Assembly: GCF_040645195.1 (NCBI RefSeq)
Contig: NZ_JBEYXW010000003.1
Span: 62,001 to 126,000 of the forward strand
Origin: Prauserella_A sp040645195
GTDB taxonomy: Bacteria; Actinomycetota; Actinomycetes; Mycobacteriales; Pseudonocardiaceae
Length of the DNA: 64,000 nt
Direction: 5' to 3'
Position numbers and translations under genes: made by a program. How positions within the stretch are numbered: position 1 is the stretch's first letter; every line of letters starts with the position of its first letter. A model generated the notes under the pieces. The model searched no databases. It was not told where the DNA came from and worked only from the letters and a program-made list of their open reading frames with translations. This document shows, piece by piece, positions 1-7,560 of this stretch.

Positions 1-951
1 ACCCGCGATGAGCCCGCTGGCGAGCGTGTCCAGTTCGAGCAGGTAGACGTCCAGATCGCGGGTGGGCGTGGTGATGTCGCCGAGCCATTTGAAGCCGGGT
101 GTGTACCGGGCGGTCAGGCGCGGCGGGAGCACGTCGCCGACGAGCTTCAGCAGCGACCTCGTGCGGCGCACGGCCACGCGTAGGTCGTGCAGGAACTCGG
201 TGTCGATGTCGTCGAGCACGCCGTTGACGTTTGCCAGGATGGCATCACCAAAGCCGCGCAGCGCGGTGGCGACCGCGACATCGGCAGGCATATCGGGCGT
301 GATGCCCGGTGCGGCCGCCTCCTCCGCAGCAACACCCGCGGCGTGCATCAGCTCGTCGTAGAGCGTGTCGTCGGCGGGGACGAACTCCTCGGCCGCCAGC
401 AGTGCCTTCTCGGCCCGTTTGGCATCGCGCTGGTACCCGAGCACGGGCCGCAGCGACACCCGCACCAACGGTGTTGTCCTCGCCGGCTCGGTGCCGGTGC
501 TCTCCGCCCAGTCGATGCGCAGGACCGTCTTGCCGTCCTCGTTGAGGACCGCGACCTCCCGGGTCACCGTGCGGGCACGCAGGATCGGACCGACCGCGCG
601 GACCCACATCGCCGCGCCCGCGGCAGAACGCACGTCACCGTCTGGGAGCTGCTCGACGCGCGCGGGCCACTGCTGCTGCGCGGTCAATGTCGTGCTGAAG
701 GAGTTACCGTCGGCGGTCAGCGTCAAGGTGCCGGGTCCGGCAGCGCGCTCGTGGCTGAGCAGCATTCCCTTGTCCCGCAACCGCCAGTCGACGGTGTCCA
801 GGTAGGTCACCGTCCGCACGCGCCGCACGCCTGGCGACAGTTCATATCCTCGCCCGGTGATCGGCTCCAGCGCGGACAGCACAGCAGCCGTCTCACCACG
901 GGTCGGCCGGTCACGCCAGAGTAGCGCCGGTGGGTGCGAAACATTCGACAC
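1..951 (-). CDS. CYTH-CHAD domain protein, 3' part beyond the left edge
   Basis: This gene runs off the left edge, so only the N-terminal 317 codons are visible. The likely start is GTG at 951, with GGGA about 9 bases upstream; an in-frame stop lies at 1000-1002. The first ~180 residues resemble a degenerate CYTH (triphosphate tunnel) fold, with the strand motif RTVTYLDTVDWRLRDKG. The second half is a CHAD domain: the motifs DLRVAVRRTRSLLKL and TPTRDLDVYLLELD carry the conserved basic and acidic residues of that helical family. CHAD proteins bind inorganic polyphosphate and often sit on polyphosphate granules. Whether the CYTH part is catalytic cannot be judged from what is visible. Confidence 0.85.
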   Translation of the reverse strand, partial: MSNVSHPPALLWRDRPTRGETAAVLSALEPITGRGYELSPGVRRVRTVTYLDTVDWRLRDKGMLLSHERAAGPGTLTLTADGNSFSTTLTAQQQWPARVEQLPDGDVRSAAGAAMWVRAVGPILRARTVTREVAVLNEDGKTVLRIDWAESTGTEPARTTPLVRVSLRPVLGYQRDAKRAEKALLAAEEFVPADDTLYDELMHAAGVAAEEAAAPGITPDMPADVAVATALRGFGDAILANVNGVLDDIDTEFLHDLRVAVRRTRSLLKLVGDVLPPRLTARYTPGFKWLGDITTPTRDLDVYLLELDTLASGLIAG

Positions 952-1056
952 AGCAACAAATCCCAGGTCAGTACGGTCAGAAGCGCTCCTGAGTATAGTT
1001 CACGTCCGCGAATGCGCCCGGCAGCGTGGGAGTCAACGGCATCGCGGGCAACCTGA

Positions 1057-1941
1057 ATGACGTTGCCGGATTGTTGCTTTCATCACACCCAGTCTTATCA
1101 TGCTGAGGTGCGCCTTTCCGGAGAAATCAAGGACACCCACCGGCTCGGTGCCCATGATCACGCGTGCTGGGTTTACGACGACCCCGCCGAGTTTCAGGCA
1201 CACGCGGTGGAGTTCCTGACGGCGGGACTCGCGCAGGGACAGCGTGTCTATTACCTGGCCGACGCCGGCATGCACGAACTGCTGCAGGTGCTGCGGCACG
1301 TCAACGGCGGCGACGAAGCGCTGCGCCGCGGCGCCGCCCAGGTGCATCCCATCCGGACCCAGGACCAGGCACTGGACCCCGCCGAGCAGGTGGATGCGTA
1401 CGCCAAGGCGACCGAGGCGGCGCTCGCCGACGGTTACACCGGGCTGCGCGTGGCCGCCGACGAGACGGCACTGATCCGCGGGGCGAGCAGGATCGACGGC
1501 TTCGCGCACTACGAGTACCTCGTGGACCGGTACATGACCTGCAATCCGTTCGCGTCCTTCTGCGCATACGACCGGACTGCGCTGGGTGCCGAGGTCGTCA
1601 CGCAGTTCGCGTGCATGCATCCGGTCACCAGCGTCGGCGCCGCCCCCTTCCGGCTGCATGCCAGCGACAGTGCGGCACTCGCGCTCTGCGGTGAGCTCGA
1701 TCTGTCCACTCAGGACCTACTGAAGCTCGCCCTCGAACGAGCCGATCCCGAGCCGCGTAACGGTGAGCTCGTGATCGATGCCAGCGCGGTCAGTTTCATC
1801 GATCACCGCAGCCTCCTCCTGCTGGCCCGGTTCGCAGCGGAACGTGGTGCCACCGCCCTGTTGCTGACCAGCTCGAGCGGGCCCGCGCGGCTCGTCGACA
1901 TTCTGCGACTACCTGGGGTGAGGGTGGAGCGCATTACATGA
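1057..1941 (+). CDS. MEDS domain - STAS domain anti-sigma factor antagonist
   Basis: The protein has two domains. Residues ~28-190 form a MEDS domain (DcmR-like sensory domain) opening with the motif HACWVYDD and containing LRVAADETAL and HYEYLVDRY. Residues ~198-290 form a STAS domain with LALCGELDLSTQDL and VIDASAVSFIDHRSL. STAS proteins of this type act as anti-anti-sigma factors whose phosphorylation is set by an RsbW-like kinase; here the usual phospho-Ser position appears to be D/H (SFIDHRSL), so phosphorylation is not obvious. The stop overlaps the next gene by ATGA, so the two are probably translated together. The start is uncertain: ATG 1057 gives an odd N-terminus, and GTG 1108 would start just before the MEDS domain. 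Confidence 0.85.
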   Translation: MTLPDCCFHHTQSYHAEVRLSGEIKDTHRLGAHDHACWVYDDPAEFQAHAVEFLTAGLAQGQRVYYLADAGMHELLQVLRHVNGGDEALRRGAAQVHPIRTQDQALDPAEQVDAYAKATEAALADGYTGLRVAADETALIRGASRIDGFAHYEYLVDRYMTCNPFASFCAYDRTALGAEVVTQFACMHPVTSVGAAPFRLHASDSAALALCGELDLSTQDLLKLALERADPEPRNGELVIDASAVSFIDHRSLLLLARFAAERGATALLLTSSSGPARLVDILRLPGVRVERIT

Positions 1942-2903
1942 CATCCGACGCGGCGGCAGGCCACCGCTGCTTCCTCCACGCGACGGGCTCCTACGGCTCA
2001 GACGCCGAGTTCCTCTCCCTGGTGGTGCCCTTCCTCCAGGACGGCATCGCATCGGGCGAACCGACCATGGCCGCATTCGGCCCGCACAAACGGCAGCTAC
2101 TCCGTGCGGCACTCCCGTACGCCGACGTCACGTTCACGGAGGACACCGAGGAGCTCGCCCGCCCGGCCGCCGTGATCCGGTCCTACCGTGACTTCTTCGC
2201 CGCACAGGTGGCCGCGGGGGCGGAGCGGATCTGGCTGGCCGGCGAGGTTCCCCATCCCGGCACCGGCGTGCCGTGGGACTGGTGGGCGCGCTACGAGGGC
2301 GCAGCCAACTACGCCTTCTCCGACTTCCCGATGTGGGGCCTGTGCGCCTATGACAGGCACACTGCACCCCCCGACGTACTCGCCGACGCGGAGCGGACCC
2401 ACGCCTGGCTCATTACCGCCGATGGCGAATACCTTGCCAATCCACACTTCGAAGATCCTGCGGACTTTCTCCGCAGCCGGGACAGCAACTACGCCGACCC
2501 GCTCGAGGGAACCGCACCCGCGGCCGAGCTGCATGCACCGTCGGCAGGCGCGGCCCGCCGGGCGGTCGCCATGGCCGGCACCGGCTGCCGGCTGCACCCG
2601 CACGACCTGCACGACCTCGCGCTGGGGGTGAGCGAGGCGGTCGGCAACGCCCACCAGCACGGGCAGCCCCCCGTGCAGCTACGGATCTGGGTCGCAGCGG
2701 ACCGGATAGTGGCGACGGTGACCGACAGCGGCTCCGGCCCCGCCGACCCGTTCGCCGGGCTACTTCCCGCGGACCGGTCCACGGGCGGGCTCGGGTTGTG
2801 GCTGATGCACCAGATCTGCAGCTACGTGACCATGGACCGGCACATGGACGGCTTCACCATCCGCCTCATCGCGGGCCGGCCGGTGCTGGAGTCTCCGCGC
2901 TGA
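1938..2903 (+). CDS. MEDS domain - HATPase anti-sigma regulatory protein
   Basis: The N-terminal ~170 residues are a MEDS sensory domain (HRCFLHATGSYGSDAEFL, RIWLAGEVP, WARYEGAANYAF, CAYDRH). The C-terminal ~130 residues are an RsbW/SpoIIAB-type HATPase_c domain, with an N-box around GVSEAVGNAHQHG, a G1-like VTDSGSGPADPF and a G2-like GGLGLWLMHQI. The family prediction is a serine kinase/anti-sigma factor controlled by a ligand or redox signal through MEDS. It overlaps the MEDS-STAS gene by 4 bases, so kinase and antagonist carry paired sensors. No sigma factor gene is adjacent, so its target would be encoded elsewhere. Confidence 0.85.
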   Translation: MTSDAAAGHRCFLHATGSYGSDAEFLSLVVPFLQDGIASGEPTMAAFGPHKRQLLRAALPYADVTFTEDTEELARPAAVIRSYRDFFAAQVAAGAERIWLAGEVPHPGTGVPWDWWARYEGAANYAFSDFPMWGLCAYDRHTAPPDVLADAERTHAWLITADGEYLANPHFEDPADFLRSRDSNYADPLEGTAPAAELHAPSAGAARRAVAMAGTGCRLHPHDLHDLALGVSEAVGNAHQHGQPPVQLRIWVAADRIVATVTDSGSGPADPFAGLLPADRSTGGLGLWLMHQICSYVTMDRHMDGFTIRLIAGRPVLESPR

Positions 2904-2905
2904 CG

Positions 2906-3814
2906 TCAGTCAAGATCGCAGAGCTTCGCAGCAGCCGCCCACAGTTCCTCCTCGCGTGTCTCGTCGTAGGACTCCGCCGAGGAGGGCGCGACCTTGCCAC
3001 GGTCCACATAGGAACCGCTGTCTCCCGGTCGTGGCCCGGTGAACGTATCCGCGAGCAGCACGCCGGCAGCTTCAGGGCCCATCCCGATTGGCGTGGCCCG
3101 CATCGCGTGCATCACGGTTCGCATCGCGAGCCGGGACACGGGATCGGCATCGCGCGCGAGGCCGGTGCCCGGGACGAAACCGGGGTTGTAGGTGTAGATG
3201 TCGACACCTTCCGGCAGCCGCCGTGCCAGTGCGTGCACCAGGTACAGCACGCCCAGCTTGCTCGTCGCGTACGCGCGGCGGCCGTCCCGCACCCCACCGG
3301 GCCGTGGTGTTGTCAGTTCGGTCACCGACGTCCAGTGCGGCGCGGGTACCAGTACCAGGTTGTGCCGGAGGTCGCCGAAATGCGCATCGCTGCCCACCAC
3401 CACGATCCGGGCCGGCGCCACGAACCGGCCGGCCAGTAGCCGCAGTAGCAGGTAGTTGGCGAGCACGTTGACCCCGAAGGTGACCTCGAACCCCTCGGCG
3501 GTGCTCCTCGTCGTGGAGGTCAGCTGCAGCCCGGCGTTGCCGAGAAAACCGTCCAGCGCGGGCAACTCACCCGCGTCGAGCTGCCGCTCGATCTCGGTGA
3601 CGGCGGCGCGGACGTCGGCGAGCGATGCCAGATCGCACGGCACCGCAGACACCTTCCGGTTACCGGTCCGCTCGGCCAGCTCCGCCGCGAGCCGGTGTCC
3701 GTTCGTCCCGCGCACCAGCAGCAGTAGGTGCTGATCGGGCTGGGTGCGTAGCAGGCGCTCGGCGGCCGCTCGGCCGAGACCACGACTGGCACCTGTCATC
3801 AGCAGGGTTCCCAT
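2906..3814 (-). CDS. SDR family oxidoreductase (protochlorophyllide/retinol dehydrogenase-like)
   Basis: A 302-residue Rossmann-fold short-chain dehydrogenase. It shows the nucleotide-binding TGASRGLG at residues 7-14, NAG at 93-95, catalytic Ser near 142 and YATSK with Tyr182 and Lys186. The long segment between Ser and Tyr and the C-terminal extension resemble the retinol dehydrogenase/protochlorophyllide reductase-like branch. The substrate cannot be predicted. The frame stays open further upstream but only in the shadow of the TetR gene; ATG 3814 begins exactly at the fold. It is divergent from the TetR gene at 3899, and the shared 84-base spacer carries inverted-repeat operator candidates, so the pair is probably regulator and target. 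Confidence 0.9.
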   Translation of the reverse strand: MGTLLMTGASRGLGRAAAERLLRTQPDQHLLLLVRGTNGHRLAAELAERTGNRKVSAVPCDLASLADVRAAVTEIERQLDAGELPALDGFLGNAGLQLTSTTRSTAEGFEVTFGVNVLANYLLLRLLAGRFVAPARIVVVGSDAHFGDLRHNLVLVPAPHWTSVTELTTPRPGGVRDGRRAYATSKLGVLYLVHALARRLPEGVDIYTYNPGFVPGTGLARDADPVSRLAMRTVMHAMRATPIGMGPEAAGVLLADTFTGPRPGDSGSYVDRGKVAPSSAESYDETREEELWAAAAKLCDLD

Positions 3815-3832
3815 GAACGCTCCGATCGTGAG

Positions 3833-3877
3833 GTATCTCGTTCCATCTGGAACTGAGTACCACTTTAGTCTGAGTAC
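3833..3877. promoter_or_regulatory. Candidate TetR operator between SDR and TetR genes
   Basis: An imperfect palindrome spans 3833-3860 with the core TTCCA-TC-TGGAA at 3841-3852. The right half CTGAGTAC (3853-3860) is repeated at 3870-3877, which spaces two half-sites by 17 bases on the same strand. The position between two divergent starts is typical for autoregulating TetR proteins. The assignment is inferred from position and symmetry. Confidence 0.5.
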
Positions 3878-3898
3878 CGGCGGGTTACACTCTGCGGC

Positions 3899-4483
3899 AT
3901 GTCCGAACGGCTTCCGTTGCGCGAACGCAAGCGGCAACGCGCGCGGGAGCAGATCGTCAAGGCCGCCTTCGAGCTCTTCGCCGAGCGCAGCTACGGCGAG
4001 GTCACCGTGACCGACATCGCCGAGCGCGCCCAGGTAGGGCGCACCACCTTCTTCCGCTATTTCGGTGACAAGCAAGAGGTCGTGTTCGCCGACGAGCAGG
4101 CACTGCTGCGCAGCTTCGCCGACCACCATCGCGCACTGGGCACCGGCACCCCGCCCACTCTCGACGAGGCGTTGCGGCAGCTGCGCACGGTCGTACTCGC
4201 AATGTGCGACGAGATCACCAGCGACACCGACTACTACCTGGCACACCTACGTCTGGTCACCGAGAACCCCGAGCTCGCCGACCGCAACACCCGCAAGCTC
4301 GCCGGCTACGCCGACACCCTGGTCGCCAATCTCCGCGAGCAGGGGGCGAGTGACCTGGTCGCCGTGCTCGCTCCGCAGCTCGGGCTGGCGTGCTACCGCA
4401 CCGCCCAGCAGCTGGCCGGCGACGATCCGACGGCACTACGGGACGCCGTTGACGCGGCGTTCGATCAGCTGACGCGGCACTGA
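3899..4483 (+). CDS. TetR family transcriptional regulator
   Basis: A 194-residue TetR-type repressor. The N-terminal DNA-binding domain has AAFELFAERSYGEVTVTDIA followed by the recognition helix region VGRTTFFRYFGDKQEV at about residues 45-60. The C-terminal ligand domain is not assignable. It is divergent from the SDR gene and probably controls it and itself through the palindrome at 3833-3877. The stop is directly followed by the stop of the DeoR gene on the other strand, with no gap. Confidence 0.93.
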   Translation: MSERLPLRERKRQRAREQIVKAAFELFAERSYGEVTVTDIAERAQVGRTTFFRYFGDKQEVVFADEQALLRSFADHHRALGTGTPPTLDEALRQLRTVVLAMCDEITSDTDYYLAHLRLVTENPELADRNTRKLAGYADTLVANLREQGASDLVAVLAPQLGLACYRTAQQLAGDDPTALRDAVDAAFDQLTRH

Positions 4484-5260
4484 TCACACAGTTACGGCGC
4501 GTAACACGCAGTTCGGCAGGGACTCGAAGGGGGCAAGGGCGGCGGGGTGACCGTCGTCGACAACGATCGTGTGCTCGCGGTCCATGGGCGCCCAGTACAC
4601 GAACGGCGCGCTGCCCAGCTTGGAATGGTCCACCAGCACGTAAGCCTCCCGGCCGGCATGCAGCATCGCGTGCTTGAGCTGTGCCTGCTCCAGCGTCGGC
4701 GCGCACAGACCACGATCGGCCGTCAACCCGTCCGCCCCCAGGAACACCCGGTCGGGCCTGATGTGCCGCAGCTGCTGCTCGACCGTGGTACCCAGGATCG
4801 CCTCGTTCGGATGGCGCAACCTCCCGCCGAGCACGATGACATCCACCTCCGGGCTGTCGGCGAGCGCGAGCAGTACCGTCAGCCCGTTCGTGACCACCGT
4901 GAGCCCCGGCCGATCGGCCAGGTGGTGCGCAAGCCGTCCTGTCGTGGTCCCGGAATCCAGCAACACGACCTCGCCGTCCCGCACCAGCTCGGCGGCCGCG
5001 CGCGCCACCGCGTTCTTCTCCTCGGCGTGGCTGGCGTCCTTCTCCCGCAGCGTCCGCTCGACGCTGGGCCCGGTGTCGAGCGCCCCACCGTAGGTGCGCA
5101 CCACGTGCCCCTCACGCGCCAGCTCGGTGAGGTCACGCCGGATCGTCGACGGCGACACACCGAACTGCTCGGCCAGCGCCTGGATGCTGCTGTCGCCGCC
5201 ACGGACGGCAGCGAGCAGCAGCCCACGCCGCTGGGTGGTCGTCTGCCGGGGAACGGTCAC
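4484..5260 (-). CDS. DeoR/GlpR family transcriptional regulator
   Basis: A 258-residue DeoR-type regulator. The N-terminal winged helix has IQALAEQFGVSPSTIRRDL (residues ~26-44), the family signature. The C-terminal DeoRC sugar-phosphate sensing domain has LDSGTTTGRLAHHL and LGADGLTADRGL. The GTG start lies 9 bases after the stop of the pdxA-like gene, so it is the last gene of the leftward gntP-DUF1537-pdxA operon. DeoR proteins usually sense a phosphorylated sugar intermediate; here that would be a four-carbon acid-sugar phosphate or DHAP, which is an inference from context. Confidence 0.93.
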   Translation of the reverse strand: MTVPRQTTTQRRGLLLAAVRGGDSSIQALAEQFGVSPSTIRRDLTELAREGHVVRTYGGALDTGPSVERTLREKDASHAEEKNAVARAAAELVRDGEVVLLDSGTTTGRLAHHLADRPGLTVVTNGLTVLLALADSPEVDVIVLGGRLRHPNEAILGTTVEQQLRHIRPDRVFLGADGLTADRGLCAPTLEQAQLKHAMLHAGREAYVLVDHSKLGSAPFVYWAPMDREHTIVVDDGHPAALAPFESLPNCVLRAVTV

Positions 5261-5269
5261 GTGCGCACT

Positions 5270-6310
5270 CTACGGCGCGGCAGGCGGATAGACCTCGCGC
5301 AGCTTGCCGGCGAAAGGAGCCAGCTCGACCGCCGCGCGGAAGGCCGCACGCATGGTCCCGGGGTCCGCCCTGCCGGTGCCCGCGATGTCGAACGCGGTGC
5401 CGTGATCCACCGATGTCCGCAGGATCGGCAGGCCCACCGTCACCGACACCGTGCCGTGGAAGTCGACCGTTTTCGACGCGATGTGCCCCTGGTCGTGATA
5501 GAGCGAGAGCACACCGTCGAAGCGCCCTTCGAGGCCCTGGTGGAACACCGAATCCGCGGGAATCGGACCAACGACGTCGAGCCCCTCGGCCCGCGTCGCC
5601 TCCACCGCGGGCGCGATGGCGACGATCTCCTCGTCGCCGAACTTGCCGTTCTCCCCGCCGTGTGGGTTCAGCGCGGCGACCGCGAGCTTCGGCTCGCGCG
5701 TGCCGAACACCTGCAGCGCCGTGTAGGCCTCGCGAATGGAGTGCTCGATGTTCGGCTTCGTGATCTCGTCCAGCGCCTCACGCAATGAGAGATGCCTGGT
5801 GGCGAAGAAGATCTTCAGCCCACGTACCCAGAACATCGTGTTGAACCGGGTGGAGCCGGTGAGCTCCCCGAGCATCTCGGTGTGGCCGAGATGCTTCGAA
5901 CCCGCCGCCCAGATGGCCTCCTTGTTGATCGGCGAGGTGACGACCGCATCGACCTCGCCGGCGAGCGCCGCACGGGTGGCGGCCTCGATGGCCGCGACCG
6001 CGGCCCGTCCCGCCGTGCCGTCGACCTTGCCCCACGGCAGGTCGGCCGGTGCGATACCCAGGTCGAGCACATCGATCACGCCGGGTACGAAGCGGGCCTG
6101 TGCCACCGACTCCACCGGATTGACCTCGGCATCGAGCTTGCACACCTCGATCGCGCGCCGCAGCACGGCGGCGTCGCCGACCGCCAGCGGGCGGGCCTGC
6201 TCGGTCGCCTCCGGTTCGGCCAGTGTGCGAGCCGTGATCTCCGGGCCGATGCCCACCGGGTCGCCGAGGGTGACGGCCAGGATGGGACGCTCGGTGTTCT
6301 CTGCGGTCAC
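5270..6310 (-). CDS. pdxA2: PdxA-family 4-phospho-D-threonate/erythronate 3-dehydrogenase
   Basis: A 346-residue member of the PdxA isocitrate/isopropylmalate-like dehydrogenase fold. It has TLGDPVGIGPEI near the N-terminus, the metal-binding histidine motifs GHTEMLGELTG and LYHDQGHI, and TSVDHGTAFDIAG near the end. True PdxA acts in vitamin B6 synthesis. When next to a DUF1537 kinase, PdxA2 oxidises 4-phospho-D-threonate or -erythronate to a 3-oxo acid that loses CO2 to give dihydroxyacetone phosphate. The neighbours favour this catabolic role. The GTG start overlaps the kinase stop (GTGA), with GAGAGAGGA just upstream. Confidence 0.9.
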   Translation of the reverse strand: MTAENTERPILAVTLGDPVGIGPEITARTLAEPEATEQARPLAVGDAAVLRRAIEVCKLDAEVNPVESVAQARFVPGVIDVLDLGIAPADLPWGKVDGTAGRAAVAAIEAATRAALAGEVDAVVTSPINKEAIWAAGSKHLGHTEMLGELTGSTRFNTMFWVRGLKIFFATRHLSLREALDEITKPNIEHSIREAYTALQVFGTREPKLAVAALNPHGGENGKFGDEEIVAIAPAVEATRAEGLDVVGPIPADSVFHQGLEGRFDGVLSLYHDQGHIASKTVDFHGTVSVTVGLPILRTSVDHGTAFDIAGTGRADPGTMRAAFRAAVELAPFAGKLREVYPPAAP

Positions 6311-7560
6311 AGGGGCATTCCTCTCTCTTGTTGTGCGATGACGCTGATCAGGTGTTCGACGCAGGCGACAGCAGCAGCGCGGTCGCCGATCAGCCCACCC
6401 TTGGTCGCGAACGGCAGGCCGTCGTGCGGACCGCCGACGAGCTTGCCCGCGACGGCCAGCGGCAGGACCTCGGTGTCGATGGCGAACCCGTCGCTGCGCA
6501 GCGCTGCCGTCGTGGCTTCGGCGATGTCGCCGCCGGTCACGTAGAGGCCACCGAAGCGGTGCTCCGCCAGCAGGATCGCCGCGGCCTCGCCGAGTACCCG
6601 CGGTATCCGCTCGGCCGTCGCCGGTTCGACCCGCTCGCCAGGTGCGGGCAGGCGGGTCCGCATGCCCACCACGCGCCGGCCCGGACGCAGCAGGCCGGCG
6701 ACCCGGCCGGCGATAAGGCGGGCATCGAGGTCGTCGAGCGCCACGTCGACGAACTGCGCGCGCAGCAGCTGTTCGAGCTCGGCGACCTGATCGCGCGTCG
6801 TACCGGTGATGCTGCCGACGACGACCAGCACGGGCGGAAACGCGTGCAGACCGGGTCCGATGCCGAGCGCGACCGCCAGCTGCACGGCGAACGGTCCACT
6901 GTCGACAGACACCCACCTGGTTCCCTGCCGCTGCTGGACAGTTGCCGCGGCTTCGGCGATCGTCCCGAGGTGGGCGTTGGTCGTCGCGTCGCACACCACC
7001 AGCGGCTCGGTCGTGGCCGCAAGCCGTTCGGCCACCGCGTCCACACCGGACTCGACGATGTCCAACGGCACCTCGACGATGCTGCGATCGGTGCCCTGCC
7101 GCAGGATCGTCGCCACACGGGAGTACGCGACGGGGCTGAGCGGATCCCGCGCGGCGGAGGTCTGGGCGAGGGGCACACCGTCGACGAGGTGCAGTCCGCC
7201 CACCGTGGTGCGCCCCGCGTCGGGAAACGCAGGCACCACGAGCGCGCGGGTTCCGGGGTCGAGCACGTCGAGCAGCGCATCGACCTCGGTGCCGACGTTG
7301 CCACGCAGGGTCGTGTCGACCCGTTTGGCCAGCAGCGTGGGCGGTGCCACCGCCTTGACCGCGTCCTGCACCAGCGCCCGCGCCCGGCCGGGCGGGCAGT
7401 GCCGCGAGCCGACGTTGACCACCACGACATCGGCACCGCCCGCACACGCCACGCGCTCGATGCCGCTCACCGAGATCGTGCGCAGGCCCGCGCGCGCGAA
7501 CCGCGCACCGGTCGCGTTGCTCCCGGTGAGGTCGTCACCGATCACGAGCACAGCACTCAC
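6307..7560 (-). CDS. Four-carbon acid sugar kinase (DUF1537 family)
   Basis: A 417-residue DUF1537 kinase. The N-terminal substrate domain begins with VIGDDLTGSNATG and carries KRVDTTLRGNVGTE. The C-terminal nucleotide-binding domain carries LYVTGGDIAEAT and FATKGGLIGD. The family phosphorylates D-threonate, D-erythronate or related acids at O4, giving the substrate of the PdxA-like enzyme encoded next. GTG 7560 overlaps the permease stop by GTGA, and the gene's own stop overlaps the pdxA start the same way, so permease, kinase and dehydrogenase are translationally coupled. Which stereoisomer is used cannot be read from the sequence. Confidence 0.9.
   Translation of the reverse strand: MSAVLVIGDDLTGSNATGARFARAGLRTISVSGIERVACAGGADVVVVNVGSRHCPPGRARALVQDAVKAVAPPTLLAKRVDTTLRGNVGTEVDALLDVLDPGTRALVVPAFPDAGRTTVGGLHLVDGVPLAQTSAARDPLSPVAYSRVATILRQGTDRSIVEVPLDIVESGVDAVAERLAATTEPLVVCDATTNAHLGTIAEAAATVQQRQGTRWVSVDSGPFAVQLAVALGIGPGLHAFPPVLVVVGSITGTTRDQVAELEQLLRAQFVDVALDDLDARLIAGRVAGLLRPGRRVVGMRTRLPAPGERVEPATAERIPRVLGEAAAILLAEHRFGGLYVTGGDIAEATTAALRSDGFAIDTEVLPLAVAGKLVGGPHDGLPFATKGGLIGDRAAAVACVEHLISVIAQQERGMPL

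Noticed and set aside
3815..4246. N-terminal extension of the SDR protein into the TetR gene (446-residue frame)
   Set aside because: The extra residues are the antisense of the TetR coding sequence and the Rossmann motif begins right after ATG 3814.
6311..7447. Long upstream extension of the PdxA-like frame
   Set aside because: The added ~380 residues are Arg/Gly-rich shadow sequence of the kinase gene; the fold starts at GTG 6310 with a clear ribosome site.
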